Assembly (NCBI RefSeq): GCF_028288225.1
Contig: NZ_JAQBOC010000020.1
Location: forward strand, 1 to 64,000
DNA from: Mucilaginibacter sp.
Lineage (GTDB): Bacteria > Bacteroidota > Bacteroidia > Sphingobacteriales > Sphingobacteriaceae
DNA: 64,000 nt
Reading direction: 5' to 3'
Shown: piece by piece, positions 54,141 to 62,794 of the stretch
How positions within the stretch are numbered: position 1 is the stretch's first letter
How the letters are laid out: every line of letters begins with the position of its first letter
Program-made: the position numbers and the translations under genes
The notes under the pieces: model-generated
What the model was told of the DNA's origin: nothing
Databases searched by the model: none
What the model saw: only the letters and a program-made list of their open reading frames with translations

Positions 54141-55114
54141 TGATGAAGAACTGTTTTTATAATTTCCTGGTTTTAATATTGCTTTCATGTGGTTTTGTTT
54201 TAAATGCCGGTGCGCAAAACGTAAGTGTTGAAGCTAAGCTTGATCAGCCGACTATCCGCATAGGCGATCAAACCACTCTGCGTTTGATAGTTCATCAGCC
54301 TGTAAAAGAAAAGGTCAATTTTCCAAAGCTGGCCGATACCCTAATTGGCAAAGTACAGATAGTTAGCAGCAAGCTTGATACTGTTATTGACCAAAACAAC
54401 CATAGCCTGGCAACGGTAACCCAAAGCTATACAATCACTTCATTTGACCAGGGCACTTATACTATCCCGCCTTATTCGATAGGCTCTGCTGCCGGTGTTT
54501 TAAAAACCAATGAGCTTACCCTGATGGTGCAAACCGTACCGGTTGATACTACCAAAGCTATTTATGATATTAAACAGCCGCTTGCAGTATCCTATACGTT
54601 TTGGGATTGGTTAAAAGATCATTGGGGATGGGTTGTACTTGGCTTAGCTATTATTGCTACTATCGGCGGTGTATTATGGTATTTGAAAAAGCGGCCAAAA
54701 GTTGAAAAAGTAGTAAAAGAAGTGAAACCAGATGTACCGGCGCATATTATTGCTTTGGGTAAACTGCAGCAACTGCGCGATAAAAAGCTATGGCAGCAGG
54801 ATGCCGTTAAACAATACCATAGTGAGTTGAGCGATATCCTCCGCGAATACCTTGAAAAACGGTATGTGATAAAAACGCAGGAAAGAACTACAGATGAAAT
54901 TTTTGCATCTTTAAAATATATGGATATTGCCAATGAGTACCGGGTTAAGCTAAGCCAGGTTTTGATTTTGGCAGATTTGGTAAAGTTTGCAAAAGAAAAG
55001 CCATTACCTGTTGATAACGAGCTGAGCATGGAAAATGCATTGGCTTTTGTATTAAAAACGCAGGAGGCAGTGGAAATATTGATAAATACAGAGGGAGGAA
55101 GTGAGCGTGTTTAA
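54140..55114 (+). CDS. Exported membrane protein of the Bat operon
   Basis: Encodes 324 residues: a signal peptide (CFYNFLVLILLSCGFVLNAGAQ), a beta-rich periplasmic domain of about 130 residues (VEAKLDQPTIRIGDQTTL recalls BatD), one membrane helix (WGWVVLGLAIIATIGGVLWYL) and a helical cytoplasmic tail with QYHSELSDILREYLEKRY. In many Bacteroidota a gene of this kind stands between DUF58 and batA. It probably forms part of the membrane complex. It overlaps batA by 14 bases. Confidence 0.85.
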   Translation: MMKNCFYNFLVLILLSCGFVLNAGAQNVSVEAKLDQPTIRIGDQTTLRLIVHQPVKEKVNFPKLADTLIGKVQIVSSKLDTVIDQNNHSLATVTQSYTITSFDQGTYTIPPYSIGSAAGVLKTNELTLMVQTVPVDTTKAIYDIKQPLAVSYTFWDWLKDHWGWVVLGLAIIATIGGVLWYLKKRPKVEKVVKEVKPDVPAHIIALGKLQQLRDKKLWQQDAVKQYHSELSDILREYLEKRYVIKTQERTTDEIFASLKYMDIANEYRVKLSQVLILADLVKFAKEKPLPVDNELSMENALAFVLKTQEAVEILINTEGGSERV

Positions 55115-56105
55115 AGGAATTGAATTTGCGCACCCGGGGTTTTTCTGGTTGTTAATTCTTATCCCGGTAATAATTGGATGGTATGTTTGGCGTGAGCGGA
55201 AATTGTATGGCTATTTAAGCGTATCGGCAGTAAGGGGCTTTTCGGTGCCTTCAAAAAGTATCATTCCGAAATTGCGTCATCTGGGGATTGTTTTAAGGGT
55301 TTTGGCTTTGGCCGCTTTGATTATTGCACTTGCCCGGCCGCAATCATCCTTAAGCTGGCAAAACAGCACTACTGAAGGGATTGATATAATGATTGCTTCG
55401 GATATTTCAGGAAGTATGCTTGCCGAAGACTTTCAGCCCAACAGGATGGAAGCCGGTAAGAACATTGCCATAGATTTTATAAAGAACCGCCCTAATGACC
55501 GGATAGGGTTGGTAATATTCAGCGGTGAAAGCTTTACGCAATGCCCGCTGACAATTGATCACAATGTATTGATAAATCTTTTTAAGGATATAAAGAACGG
55601 AATGATTGATGATGGGACCGCTATAGGAATGGGTCTTGCCACAGCCGTTAACCGGCTTAAGGAAAGCGAAGCAAAAAGTAAAGTGATCATCTTACTTACC
55701 GATGGATCAAACAATGCCGGATCGATACCGCCGGTTACTGCTGCCGAGATTGCCAAACAGTTTAATGTAAGGGTTTACACGGTGGGTTTGGGCACCAAAG
55801 GTTTTGCGCCCTACCCTGTTCAAACACCTATGGGCGTACAATACCAGCGCATGCCGGTTGATGTTGATGAAGGCACCCTGACAAAAATCGCCAATATTAC
55901 AGGCGGCAAGTATTTTAGGGCTACCAATAACGAAACGCTGAAAAGTATTTATGAACAGATAGATAAACTGGAGAAGGCTAAAATAGATGTTACCCAGTAT
56001 AATAAAAAAACAGAAATGTTTTTGCCTTTTGCACTGATTGCTTTATTGCTTTTATTGCTTGAGTTTGGATTAAAGAATACAGTATTTAAGGGGGCTATAA
56101 CATAA
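55101..56105 (+). CDS. batA: VWA-domain protein BatA (GTG start)
   Basis: Encodes 334 residues. Two N-terminal hydrophobic helices surround FSVPSKSIIPKLRHLGIV, then a VWA domain with the metal-binding DISGSM (IMIASDISGSMLAEDF) and ILLTDGSNNAGSIPP, and a last helix (MFLPFALIALLLLLLEFGL). The start is GTG at 55101, chosen because GAGGGAGG lies just before it. It is anchored in the inner membrane with the VWA domain on the periplasmic side. Part of the Bat complex, thought to help cope with oxidative or envelope stress. Confidence 0.93.
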   Translation: MSVFKGIEFAHPGFFWLLILIPVIIGWYVWRERKLYGYLSVSAVRGFSVPSKSIIPKLRHLGIVLRVLALAALIIALARPQSSLSWQNSTTEGIDIMIASDISGSMLAEDFQPNRMEAGKNIAIDFIKNRPNDRIGLVIFSGESFTQCPLTIDHNVLINLFKDIKNGMIDDGTAIGMGLATAVNRLKESEAKSKVIILLTDGSNNAGSIPPVTAAEIAKQFNVRVYTVGLGTKGFAPYPVQTPMGVQYQRMPVDVDEGTLTKIANITGGKYFRATNNETLKSIYEQIDKLEKAKIDVTQYNKKTEMFLPFALIALLLLLLEFGLKNTVFKGAIT

Positions 56106-56106
56106 T

Positions 56107-57147
56107 ATGCTACGTTTTGCACATATAGATTTTTTATGGGGACTGTTACTGATCCCGGTTTTCATCCTGCTTTTTATTGTTGTAAGCCGGTGGAAAAGCA
56201 AGGCTGTAAAATCATTAGGGGACAGGAATGTTGTAAACATGATGATTCCTGATGTGTCATTTTCAAGGCCATGGCTAAAGTTTATTTTGTTTGCTGTAGC
56301 ATTTGCTTTTTTGCTGATAGGCGCTGCCGATCCGCAGATAGGCTCAAAAATGGAAGAGGAAAAACGTAAAGGAGCCGATTTGATGATCTTGCTGGATGTA
56401 TCAAACAGCATGCTCTCGCAGGACCTGGCGCCTAACCGCCTTGAAAATGCCAAGCGCGCCATAGCCCAGTTGATTGATAACCTGCACAGCGACCGCATTG
56501 GGATTATTGTTTTTGCAGGCGAGGCTTATGTGCAGTTACCGGTCACCACAGATTACTCTGCGGCCAAGTTGTTTTTAAATACCATAAACACCAATATGGT
56601 GCCTACGCAGGGTACTGCTATTGGTTCGGCTATTGATCTTGGAATGAAATCTTTCGATTTTAAAAACGGAACAGGCAAGGCCATGATCATTATAACCGAT
56701 GGCGAAAACCACGAGGATGATGCAGTTGCTGCTGCCAAAAATGCTACAGATAAGGATGTTACCGTGCACGTTATTGGTGTAGGCTCACCTGAAGGTGCTC
56801 CAATCCCTATTTATCAAAACGGTAAACAAACCGGCTTCCATACAGATAGTGCCGGCAAAACTGTTGTAAGCAAGCTGAATGAAGATATGTGTAAAGAAAT
56901 TGCTGCGGCAGGCAACGGCGCCTATGTAAGGGCAACCAATGCCAACAGCGGGTTGGGAATAGTAATGGATCAGATTGAAAAGATCCAGCGGAAAACCGTT
57001 GACAGCAAGAATTTTAAGGATTTTGAAGACAGGTTCCAGTTTTCCCTTGGGTTTGCATTTTTATTGCTAGTGGTTGAGTTCTTTATCTCCAATAGAAAAA
57101 GCCAACGGTTGAGCAATTTGAAATTATTTGAAGTGAAAAAAACATGA
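56107..57147 (+). CDS. batB: VWA-domain protein BatB
   Basis: Encodes 346 residues with the same design as BatA: two helices (FLWGLLLIPVFILLFIVV and FILFAVAFAFLLIGAA), a VWA domain with LMILLDVSNSMLSQDL and MIIITDGENHEDDA, and a C-terminal helix (FSLGFAFLLLVVEFFI). Begins one base after the stop of batA and overlaps batC by four bases, so the genes are coupled. Confidence 0.93.
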   Translation: MLRFAHIDFLWGLLLIPVFILLFIVVSRWKSKAVKSLGDRNVVNMMIPDVSFSRPWLKFILFAVAFAFLLIGAADPQIGSKMEEEKRKGADLMILLDVSNSMLSQDLAPNRLENAKRAIAQLIDNLHSDRIGIIVFAGEAYVQLPVTTDYSAAKLFLNTINTNMVPTQGTAIGSAIDLGMKSFDFKNGTGKAMIIITDGENHEDDAVAAAKNATDKDVTVHVIGVGSPEGAPIPIYQNGKQTGFHTDSAGKTVVSKLNEDMCKEIAAAGNGAYVRATNANSGLGIVMDQIEKIQRKTVDSKNFKDFEDRFQFSLGFAFLLLVVEFFISNRKSQRLSNLKLFEVKKT

Positions 57148-57896
57148 AGCAGCTAATTATCATCATATTATTTTTACTGCAGGGTTCGTGGCTTTTTGCG
57201 CAACAGGAGAAAAGTTACGTACATAAGGGTAATGAGCTTTATCAGCAAAAAAAATATACAGAAGCCGAGGCTAATTACCGTAAATCTGTTGAGAAAAAGA
57301 GTAAGAACGTGGAAGGTAACTTTAACCTTGGCGATGCATTATTTAAACAAAAGAAATTTGCTGAAGCCGGAGAACAATTTAATCAGCTTGCCGGGGAATC
57401 AAATAACAAAGCTGTTGCCGCCAAAGCCTATCATAATTTAGGTAACTCACTATTGGAAAATGAAAAGCTGGAAGAAAGTATAGATGCCTATAAAAAGGCG
57501 CTGATAAATAATCCTAAAGATGATGAAACCCGTTATAATCTTGCCTATGCACAGGAAAAGCTAAAAGAACAGCAAAAGAAAGACAAGCAGAATAAAGATA
57601 ATAAGAATAAAGACAACAAGAATCAAGATAAAAAGAACCAGGACAAAAAAAATCAGGACGATAAGAACAAGGATCAAAATAAGAAAGATCAGGATAAGAA
57701 GGACCAGGATAAACAAAATCAGGATAAGAACAAAAAAGATCAGAAAGATGGTCAGCAGCCACAGCCCAACAAGTTATCAAAAGAAGATGCCGAAAGAATG
57801 CTTGATGCGCTGAATAACGACGAAAAACAAACCCAGGAAAAGCTGAAAAATAAAAAATTAAAAGGTGCGAAGATGCACATTGAGAAGGATTGGTAG
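57144..57896 (+). CDS. batC: TPR protein BatC with Lys/Asp/Gln/Asn-rich tail
   Basis: Encodes 250 residues: signal peptide (IIIILFLLQGSWLFAQ), three TPR units (about 25-135; for example YTEAEANYRKSVEKKSKNVE and LEESIDAYKKALINNPKD), and a strongly biased tail of about 60 residues made of short KDQN/KDNK repeats, followed by a helical end with RMLDALNNDEKQTQEKL. The DNA under the tail (about 57580-57745) is a degenerate purine-rich repeat that could vary in length by slippage. TPRs suggest contacts with other Bat proteins. Confidence 0.92.
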   Translation: MKQLIIIILFLLQGSWLFAQQEKSYVHKGNELYQQKKYTEAEANYRKSVEKKSKNVEGNFNLGDALFKQKKFAEAGEQFNQLAGESNNKAVAAKAYHNLGNSLLENEKLEESIDAYKKALINNPKDDETRYNLAYAQEKLKEQQKKDKQNKDNKNKDNKNQDKKNQDKKNQDDKNKDQNKKDQDKKDQDKQNQDKNKKDQKDGQQPQPNKLSKEDAERMLDALNNDEKQTQEKLKNKKLKGAKMHIEKDW

Positions 57897-57946
57897 GAGG
57901 GAAGTGGTTGATTAAGTGAGTGGTTGGAAAACCAGAATGTTCAACT

Positions 57947-57984
57947 TAATCTAACTCAATCAACCTAATCTAACTCAATCAACT
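57947..57984. repeat. Two direct copies of a 19-base unit between batC and batD
   Basis: TAATCTAACTCAATCAAC occurs at 57947-57964 and again at 57966-57983. Nearby TTGATTAAGT at 57909-57918 is partly complementary, so a hairpin is also possible. Confidence 0.65.
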
Positions 57985-57992
57985 AAAAAATA

Positions 57993-59807
57993 ATGAAAGT
58001 AAAGTACTACATATTAACCTTTTTGCTGTTATGGACGAGTATACTAATCGCCCAGGATGTGAAATTTACTGCGGGGGTAAATAAGACTACCGTGGGAACA
58101 GGTGAGCAATTCCAGGTTGATTTTTCAGTGAACGGGAGCAGTAGCAATTTTAATCCGCCAAACTTTAGCGGTTTCCAGGTGTTATCGGGCCCAAATGTAT
58201 CTACCAGTATGGAATCTATTAATGGTGCTACTACCGTTACTAATTCCTACAGCTATATTTTAATGGCGGTTAAGCAGGGCGAGTTTACCATTGGACCGGC
58301 TGCAATTGTGGTAAACGGGAAAAGGTTAAGCACCAATGCAATCAGGATGAAGGTGGTTAAGGGGCAGCCGGTTCAGCAAAGCAGTGGCCAGTCAAATGGT
58401 GCTGATAACAGCATAATTGAAGGAAATACTGCAGACCTGGCAAAATCATTGTTTATAAAAGCTGTTGTTGATAAAACCAATGTTTACCTGGGTGAGCAAC
58501 TAACTGTAAGCTTCAGGATCTATACAAGGGTTGGCATTGAAGACAGCCGCCTGGATAAAGTGCCAGATTTAAATGGTTTCTTTAACCAGGATATTAAAAA
58601 TCCGCAGCAGCAACAGCAGGTACAATGGCGTGTTGAAACTTATAAAGGTTTAAAATATAATACTGCCGATCTGAAACAAACCATACTATTCCCTGAACAT
58701 GCCGGCAACCTTACCATTGAACCGATGGAGATGACCCTTTTGGTGCGGCAGCCGGTTCAGTCGAAAGATATTATGGATCAGTTTTTTGGCGGCTCGTTCA
58801 AAGAAGTTAGATATAAAGCCAAAAGCGCCCCGGTGGTGATCCATGCAAAGCCGTTGCCTGAAGCAGGGAAGCCGGATAGCTTTGCCGGTGCTGTTGGTTC
58901 ATTTAATATTGAAACATCGATTGATAAAACAGAGCTTAAAGCTAACGAGGCTTTGAATTATAAAGTTAAGGTTACAGGGGCAGGTAATATCAAGCTGCTG
59001 AAAACTGTGAACACAAATTTTCCGGCCGACTTTGAAAAATACGATCCGAAAATTACCGACACTACAACGGAACGTGCAAGTGGCGTGGCAGGCAGCCGGA
59101 TCTATAATTACCTGCTGATCCCAAGGCATGAGGGTGAATTTACCATCGACCCAATTAAATTCTCTTATTTTAATCCGGCAACCGAAAGGTATGTAACATT
59201 AACTTCAAAAGCATTTAAAATTAAAGTAAATAAAGGCGTAGCCGAAAATAATGTAACCGCTTTAGCCGGTGCAGATAAACAGGACATTAAAGTTTTAGAT
59301 AAGGATATAAGGTATATTAAAACCAGCGATACCTCTTTAAGCAAGCCAGGTGACGGGTTTTTTGGATCGGCAGGGTATTATCTATTATTGGCAATTGGTC
59401 CTGTTTTATGTATTGGCGCTTATAACTACCGTAACCGGATGCTGAAGCTTAACAGCGACATTGTGTTGGTAAAAAACAAAAGAGCTGGTAAGGTTGCTGC
59501 TAAACATTTAGCCAGCGCGCAAAAGCAACTGCTGGCAAATAATACCACAGCGTTTTATGAAGATGTGTTTAAAGGAATTTATGGCTATTTAAGCGATAAG
59601 CTTAATATTTTATATGCCAATTTAGACAGGGAAACCATCGCATTTGCATTAAAAACAAAATCGCTGGATGAGCAGCTGGTAAGCAGGGTGCTGGAAACAT
59701 TGGATCTGTGCGAGATGGCGCGTTATGCACCGGTAACTCATATCTCGAAACAAGAAGTATTTGAAAAGGCTAAGGGCATTATAAGTGATATTGAAAATAA
59801 AATTTAA
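57993..59807 (+). CDS. batD: BatD oxygen-tolerance protein
   Basis: Encodes 604 residues. Signal peptide (YYILTFLLLWTSILIA) and then several immunoglobulin-like beta domains: VKFTAGVNKTTVGTGEQFQV, FIKAVVDKTNVYLGEQLTV and FNIETSIDKTELKANEALNY each begin one repeat. A membrane helix (YYLLLAIGPVLCIGAY) near 455 and a helical cytoplasmic tail follow. This is the BatD family. It lies after a 96-base gap with a short repeat and is directly before batE. Confidence 0.93.
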   Translation: MKVKYYILTFLLLWTSILIAQDVKFTAGVNKTTVGTGEQFQVDFSVNGSSSNFNPPNFSGFQVLSGPNVSTSMESINGATTVTNSYSYILMAVKQGEFTIGPAAIVVNGKRLSTNAIRMKVVKGQPVQQSSGQSNGADNSIIEGNTADLAKSLFIKAVVDKTNVYLGEQLTVSFRIYTRVGIEDSRLDKVPDLNGFFNQDIKNPQQQQQVQWRVETYKGLKYNTADLKQTILFPEHAGNLTIEPMEMTLLVRQPVQSKDIMDQFFGGSFKEVRYKAKSAPVVIHAKPLPEAGKPDSFAGAVGSFNIETSIDKTELKANEALNYKVKVTGAGNIKLLKTVNTNFPADFEKYDPKITDTTTERASGVAGSRIYNYLLIPRHEGEFTIDPIKFSYFNPATERYVTLTSKAFKIKVNKGVAENNVTALAGADKQDIKVLDKDIRYIKTSDTSLSKPGDGFFGSAGYYLLLAIGPVLCIGAYNYRNRMLKLNSDIVLVKNKRAGKVAAKHLASAQKQLLANNTTAFYEDVFKGIYGYLSDKLNILYANLDRETIAFALKTKSLDEQLVSRVLETLDLCEMARYAPVTHISKQEVFEKAKGIISDIENKI

Positions 59808-59808
59808 T

Positions 59809-60570
59809 ATGTTGAAGCGGGTATTATATCTTTTAATAGCATTTGTTATTCCTTCAATATGTTTTGGGAATGACAACGTACAAGCGCTTTTTGCAGGCGG
59901 CAATGCCAGCTACAACAAAGGGCAGTATAAGGAAGCACTTACTGCTTATCAGAAGGTTTTTGATGCAGGTTATGAATCTGCAGCTTTATATTTTAATATG
60001 GGGAACGCCAGTTTCAAAACCGGCGATATACCATCAGCCTTGCTTTATTATGGCAAGGCGCACAGGCTTTCGCCGGGCGATGAAGACATTAACTTTAATA
60101 TCCGTTTTGTAAATTTAAAAACCACCGATAAAATAGATGAAGCCCCTGAGTTTTTCGTGGCCAAATGGTGGAGGGGATTTATCTTAGTTCTTTCTGCAAA
60201 TGTTTTAGGCTGGCTTAGCATCTTGTTTGTTTTACTGGCATCGGGAATTTTGATCCTGTATTTTTTTACCACATCTGTCGCCATAAAAAAATCCTCGTTT
60301 TATGGTGCTGTGATCTTATTTGTGTTTGGTGCGTTTACCATATTTATTGCCGGAATGCAGGTAAGCTATTTTAATGGACATAAGGAAGCGATCATCTTTA
60401 GCCCATCAGTTACAGTAAAAAGCGGCCCGGTTGATAAAGCAGGTACCCTGTTTGTTATCCACGATGGAACAAAAGTGAATGTTTTGGATGACAGCAATGG
60501 TTGGATAAAAATAAAGCTTGCCAATGGCAATGAGGGCTGGATAAAGATGGGGGACGCGAAAGGGATATAG
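59809..60570 (+). CDS. batE: BatE: TPR and SH3 domain protein
   Basis: Encodes 253 residues from ATG 59809, one base after the batD stop; an earlier in-frame start overlaps batD and lacks a signal. The parts are a signal peptide (VLYLLIAFVIPSICFG), TPR repeats (LFAGGNASYNKGQYKEALTAY, ALYFNMGNASFKTGDIP), two membrane helices (about 115-190), and a C-terminal SH3-like domain (VTVKSGPVDKAGTLFVIHDG, WIKIKLANGNEGWIKM). Last gene of the Bat operon. Confidence 0.92.
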   Translation: MLKRVLYLLIAFVIPSICFGNDNVQALFAGGNASYNKGQYKEALTAYQKVFDAGYESAALYFNMGNASFKTGDIPSALLYYGKAHRLSPGDEDINFNIRFVNLKTTDKIDEAPEFFVAKWWRGFILVLSANVLGWLSILFVLLASGILILYFFTTSVAIKKSSFYGAVILFVFGAFTIFIAGMQVSYFNGHKEAIIFSPSVTVKSGPVDKAGTLFVIHDGTKVNVLDDSNGWIKIKLANGNEGWIKMGDAKGI

Positions 60571-60933
60571 CCCGGAGTCTATAGTCAAAAAAGTCATTAA
60601 ACCCGTTGTGATTTGACAGGGGGGCGTATGCCATATGCCCTTACAGAGGATTTTGTAATATTTGGCAGGGGCGTATTGCATATGCCCTATAGAATATCGC
60701 ATACGCCCTTCATTATTTTACGCGCGCTATTCCTTTAATTGAAGAAATAGAAGGGAGCAGAAAATAAGATGTGCCCCGGGTAATAACAAACTGCGGCAAT
60801 CCTGCTTCAGGCTCCTTGATGCCGGAAGGCTATGTTAAAACATTAAGAAATTAATGGGGTAATACTTTTAAACGGCAATTCCTCAATTATAATTTATCTT
60901 TATTTTTTTAAATCAACTTAAACTCCAAAGAAT
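60571..60933. other. Intergenic gap with REP copies
   Basis: This 363-base gap contains REP-family palindromes at 60618-60711 and otherwise AT-rich DNA; the last 100 bases should hold the promoter of the next small gene. No further gene seen. Confidence 0.6.
60618..60711. repeat. Cluster of degenerate REP palindromes
   Basis: Three copies: GGGGGGCGTATGCCATATGC with CCTTAC after it (60619-60643), GGGGCGTATTGCATATGCCC (60668-60687) and the half copy ATATCGCATACGCCC (60694-60708). They carry point changes from the GGGCGTATGCGATACGCCC consensus. Confidence 0.7.
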
Positions 60934-61248
60934 ATGGACGAACTAAACTTTATCAATAATTCAAGCGACCAGAACAATTCGTCAATTGTTATTTTTCAAC
61001 CATCTGTTCAATCACTGGTAGAAACGGCCTGGCTTGTTGTTTCTTTAAATGCCGGCGCTGTAAAGAGTGTTCCGGTTACTGCAGATACACAGTTTCATGT
61101 TGCAATTATTAATCCGGAGATAACGGTTAATGGAGGAGTTATGAAAATTGGGGCGCTTTCCGCCCCGGCTGTTTCAATGGTATCGGGGCAAACTGCTTAT
61201 ATTACCGGTGAGAGTGATTCTGGCTATGAGATCAATGTGGAGGGGTAA
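60934..61248 (+). CDS. Small protein of unknown function
   Basis: Encodes 104 residues without a signal peptide or membrane helix. The start MDELNFINNSSDQNNSSIVI and the stretch VETAWLVVSLNAGAVKSVPVT recall small Bacteroidota proteins that open with a SIVIFQ motif and an AW(L/K)V motif, of unknown role. The rest is a predicted beta-sheet protein (FHVAIINPEITVNGGVM, AYITGESDSGYEINVEG). It lies between two REP clusters beside the RAYT gene. Confidence 0.6.
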   Translation: MDELNFINNSSDQNNSSIVIFQPSVQSLVETAWLVVSLNAGAVKSVPVTADTQFHVAIINPEITVNGGVMKIGALSAPAVSMVSGQTAYITGESDSGYEINVEG

Positions 61249-61282
61249 GGAATATCTAAGCAATAGTTTTTAATGGTGAGTT

Positions 61283-61828
61283 TTATTTTATATAAAATGT
61301 ATCTTCAATCCATTTTGAAGGATTGTTAATTATGTAATCGGATATGCGCAGATATGATGGTTCATTCCGGATGATGTGTTCGTGGTAATTGCGGTGCCAT
61401 ACTGTGTCTCCATAATCCAATAAATTTATTTGTTTGGTAACCGCTGATTTGTAACCGCGTACAATTGCGCCGATATTATGTGATGGTGAACGTAGAGGCG
61501 AGGTGAATACATCTATGCCTTGGAGCGTATGCGATACGCCCTTACTGGTGGTAGGATCATCGTTTATCAAAATTATTCCATGCATATGATTGGGCATAAT
61601 TACGAAAACATCCAATGATACATAGGGGCGGATTTCCGGGGTTTTCAACCATTCGTTGTATGCTATCTGGCCTATCTCACTTAATATCATTTCTCCGTTA
61701 ATTATCTCGCCGAACAAAGGTTGCCTCTGATTGGTACAGATGGTGATAAAATATGCACCCGCTTGCGAATAATCATATCCCTTTAATCTGATTGATCTGC
61801 GGTTATGTATAAGCGGATTGTATTTCAT
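61283..61828 (-). CDS. REP-associated tyrosine transposase (RAYT, Y1_Tnp family)
   Basis: Encodes 181 residues, normal for RAYT/TnpA-REP. It opens with NRRSIRLKGYDYSQAGAYFIT, the metal-binding HUH-type motif is VIMPNHMHGIILIND (His81, His83), and the later NYHEHIIRNEPSYLRISDYIINNPSKW holds the expected catalytic tyrosine region (shown in pieces: DYIINNP). RAYTs cut and copy REP palindromes. Here REP copies lie on both sides and one lies inside the gene itself (residues about 95-101), apparently read through in frame. It stands alone, without IS ends, so it is domesticated or host-borne in style. Confidence 0.9.
   Translation of the reverse strand: MKYNPLIHNRRSIRLKGYDYSQAGAYFITICTNQRQPLFGEIINGEMILSEIGQIAYNEWLKTPEIRPYVSLDVFVIMPNHMHGIILINDDPTTSKGVSHTLQGIDVFTSPLRSPSHNIGAIVRGYKSAVTKQINLLDYGDTVWHRNYHEHIIRNEPSYLRISDYIINNPSKWIEDTFYIK
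61522..61545. repeat. REP palindrome inside the RAYT reading frame
   Basis: On the minus strand the sequence reads AAGGGCGTATCGCATACGCT and is translated as KGVSHT in the transposase. It is the same palindrome as the flanking copies. The frame stays open across it. Confidence 0.8.
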
Positions 61829-61853
61829 TTTTTTTCTTATCTTTTTGATACCT

Positions 61854-62057
61854 GGCGGGCGGGGCGTATGCGATACGCCCTTACATAAATACCCTCAAGC
61901 ATTGATCATTGATGCAATAGTCTTCGCTGTAAGGGCGTATTGCATACGCCCCTATGCAAGCGAACGGGGCGTTTATACGCCCTATGCAAGCGAACAGGGC
62001 GTATGCTATACGCCCCTACACGTGGTGAATATTTATGGCGCATGCATATGCCCTATA
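61854..62057. repeat. Array of REP palindromes upstream of the RAYT gene
   Basis: Five copies in about 200 bases: GGGGCGTATGCGATACGCCC (61861-61880), AGGGCGTATTGCATACGCCC (61932-61951), the shortened GGGGCGTTTATACGCCC (61966-61982), AGGGCGTATGCTATACGCCC (61996-62015) and GGCGCATGCATATGCCC (62037-62053). A linker CTATGCAAGCGAAC occurs twice (61952 and 61982), which shows local tandem duplication. The 304-base gap holds nothing else besides the start of the tetR promoter region. Confidence 0.85.
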
Positions 62058-62102
62058 AAACTATGCAATTTGTAATCAAAACGTAAACTAAGAAACAATT
62101 TC

Positions 62103-62133
62103 TTTGCAAATAAGACCAATCGGTTTATATTTG
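62103..62133 (+). promoter_or_regulatory. tetR promoter with built-in operator
   Basis: TTTG (62103-62106) and TATATTTG (62126-62133), exactly 19 bases apart, are a perfect Bacteroidota promoter. Between them AAGACCAATCGGTTT (62112-62126) is a near copy of the palindrome found before the MFS gene. Binding there would block transcription, so tetR is probably self-repressed. The ATG lies eight bases after the promoter, so the transcript is almost leaderless. Confidence 0.65.
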
Positions 62134-62141
62134 TGCTCATA

Positions 62142-62729
62142 ATGACAAAAGCAGAAAGAACCCGGCAGTTTATTATTGAAAAGGCAGCACCCATTTTTAA
62201 TCAAAAAGGCATTGCCGGTACTTCTATGAGCGATATTATGGAAGCTACTAAACTGGCCAAAGGTGGGCTATACGGTAATTTTGAAAGCAAGGAGGAGATC
62301 TGCCTTGAATCATTTAAATATTTAACAGATTCACTTTCAGCCGAGATAAACAAAAGCATTGGCGATAAAACTACTGCAAAAGAAAAGCTTTTTGCCCTGC
62401 TTAATTTTTATGAAAATCGCTTGTTTAAATCTAATACCGGCGGCTGCCCTATTTTAAATTTTGGTACCGAGGCTGATGATACCAGCCCACTGATCAAACA
62501 AAAAGTAAACGAAGCAATTACCAGGTTTCAATTAAGGATCTCGAATATTATCAGGCAAGGTTATGAAAGCGGTGAGTTTTCAAAAACATTTGATGCAGAT
62601 ACATTTGCTATAAAAATGTTTACCATGATTGAGGGAGCCATATTAATAAGTAAAGTGCAAAACAGCAGCAAGCACATGCATGTGGTAATTAATATGCTTA
62701 AAACTGAAATCGAACAAAATAGCGACTAA
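62142..62729 (+). CDS. TetR family repressor
   Basis: Encodes 195 residues from ATG 62142. The N-terminal HTH is FNQKGIAGTSMSDIMEATKL then AKGGLYGNFESKEEICLESF, typical for TetR. The C-terminal part is a ligand and dimer domain (TGGCPILNFGTEADDTSPLI has the pattern of the YxaF/LmrA-like group). It lies just before an MFS exporter gene, and both have matching palindromes, so it should repress the exporter and itself until a drug-like ligand binds. Confidence 0.92.
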   Translation: MTKAERTRQFIIEKAAPIFNQKGIAGTSMSDIMEATKLAKGGLYGNFESKEEICLESFKYLTDSLSAEINKSIGDKTTAKEKLFALLNFYENRLFKSNTGGCPILNFGTEADDTSPLIKQKVNEAITRFQLRISNIIRQGYESGEFSKTFDADTFAIKMFTMIEGAILISKVQNSSKHMHVVINMLKTEIEQNSD

Positions 62730-62742
62730 TTTTTTTTTGACA

Positions 62743-62768
62743 TTAAAAAGACCGATCGGTCTTTTTAA
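62743..62768. promoter_or_regulatory. TetR operator palindrome
   Basis: A perfect 26-base palindrome with the core AAGACCGATCGGTCTT lies between the tetR stop and the exporter start. It matches the operator inside the tetR promoter at 11 of the central 15 or so positions. It could also serve as a terminator hairpin, since it is flanked by A and T runs. Confidence 0.75.
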
Positions 62769-62794
62769 TAAAGAAAAATAAAAAAGAACAGAGA

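Noticed and set aside
61283..62057. Insertion sequence of the IS200/IS605 type
   Set aside because: The transposase is of the RAYT branch, single copy here, and no IS ends or TnpB gene are seen; the palindromes are REP-like.
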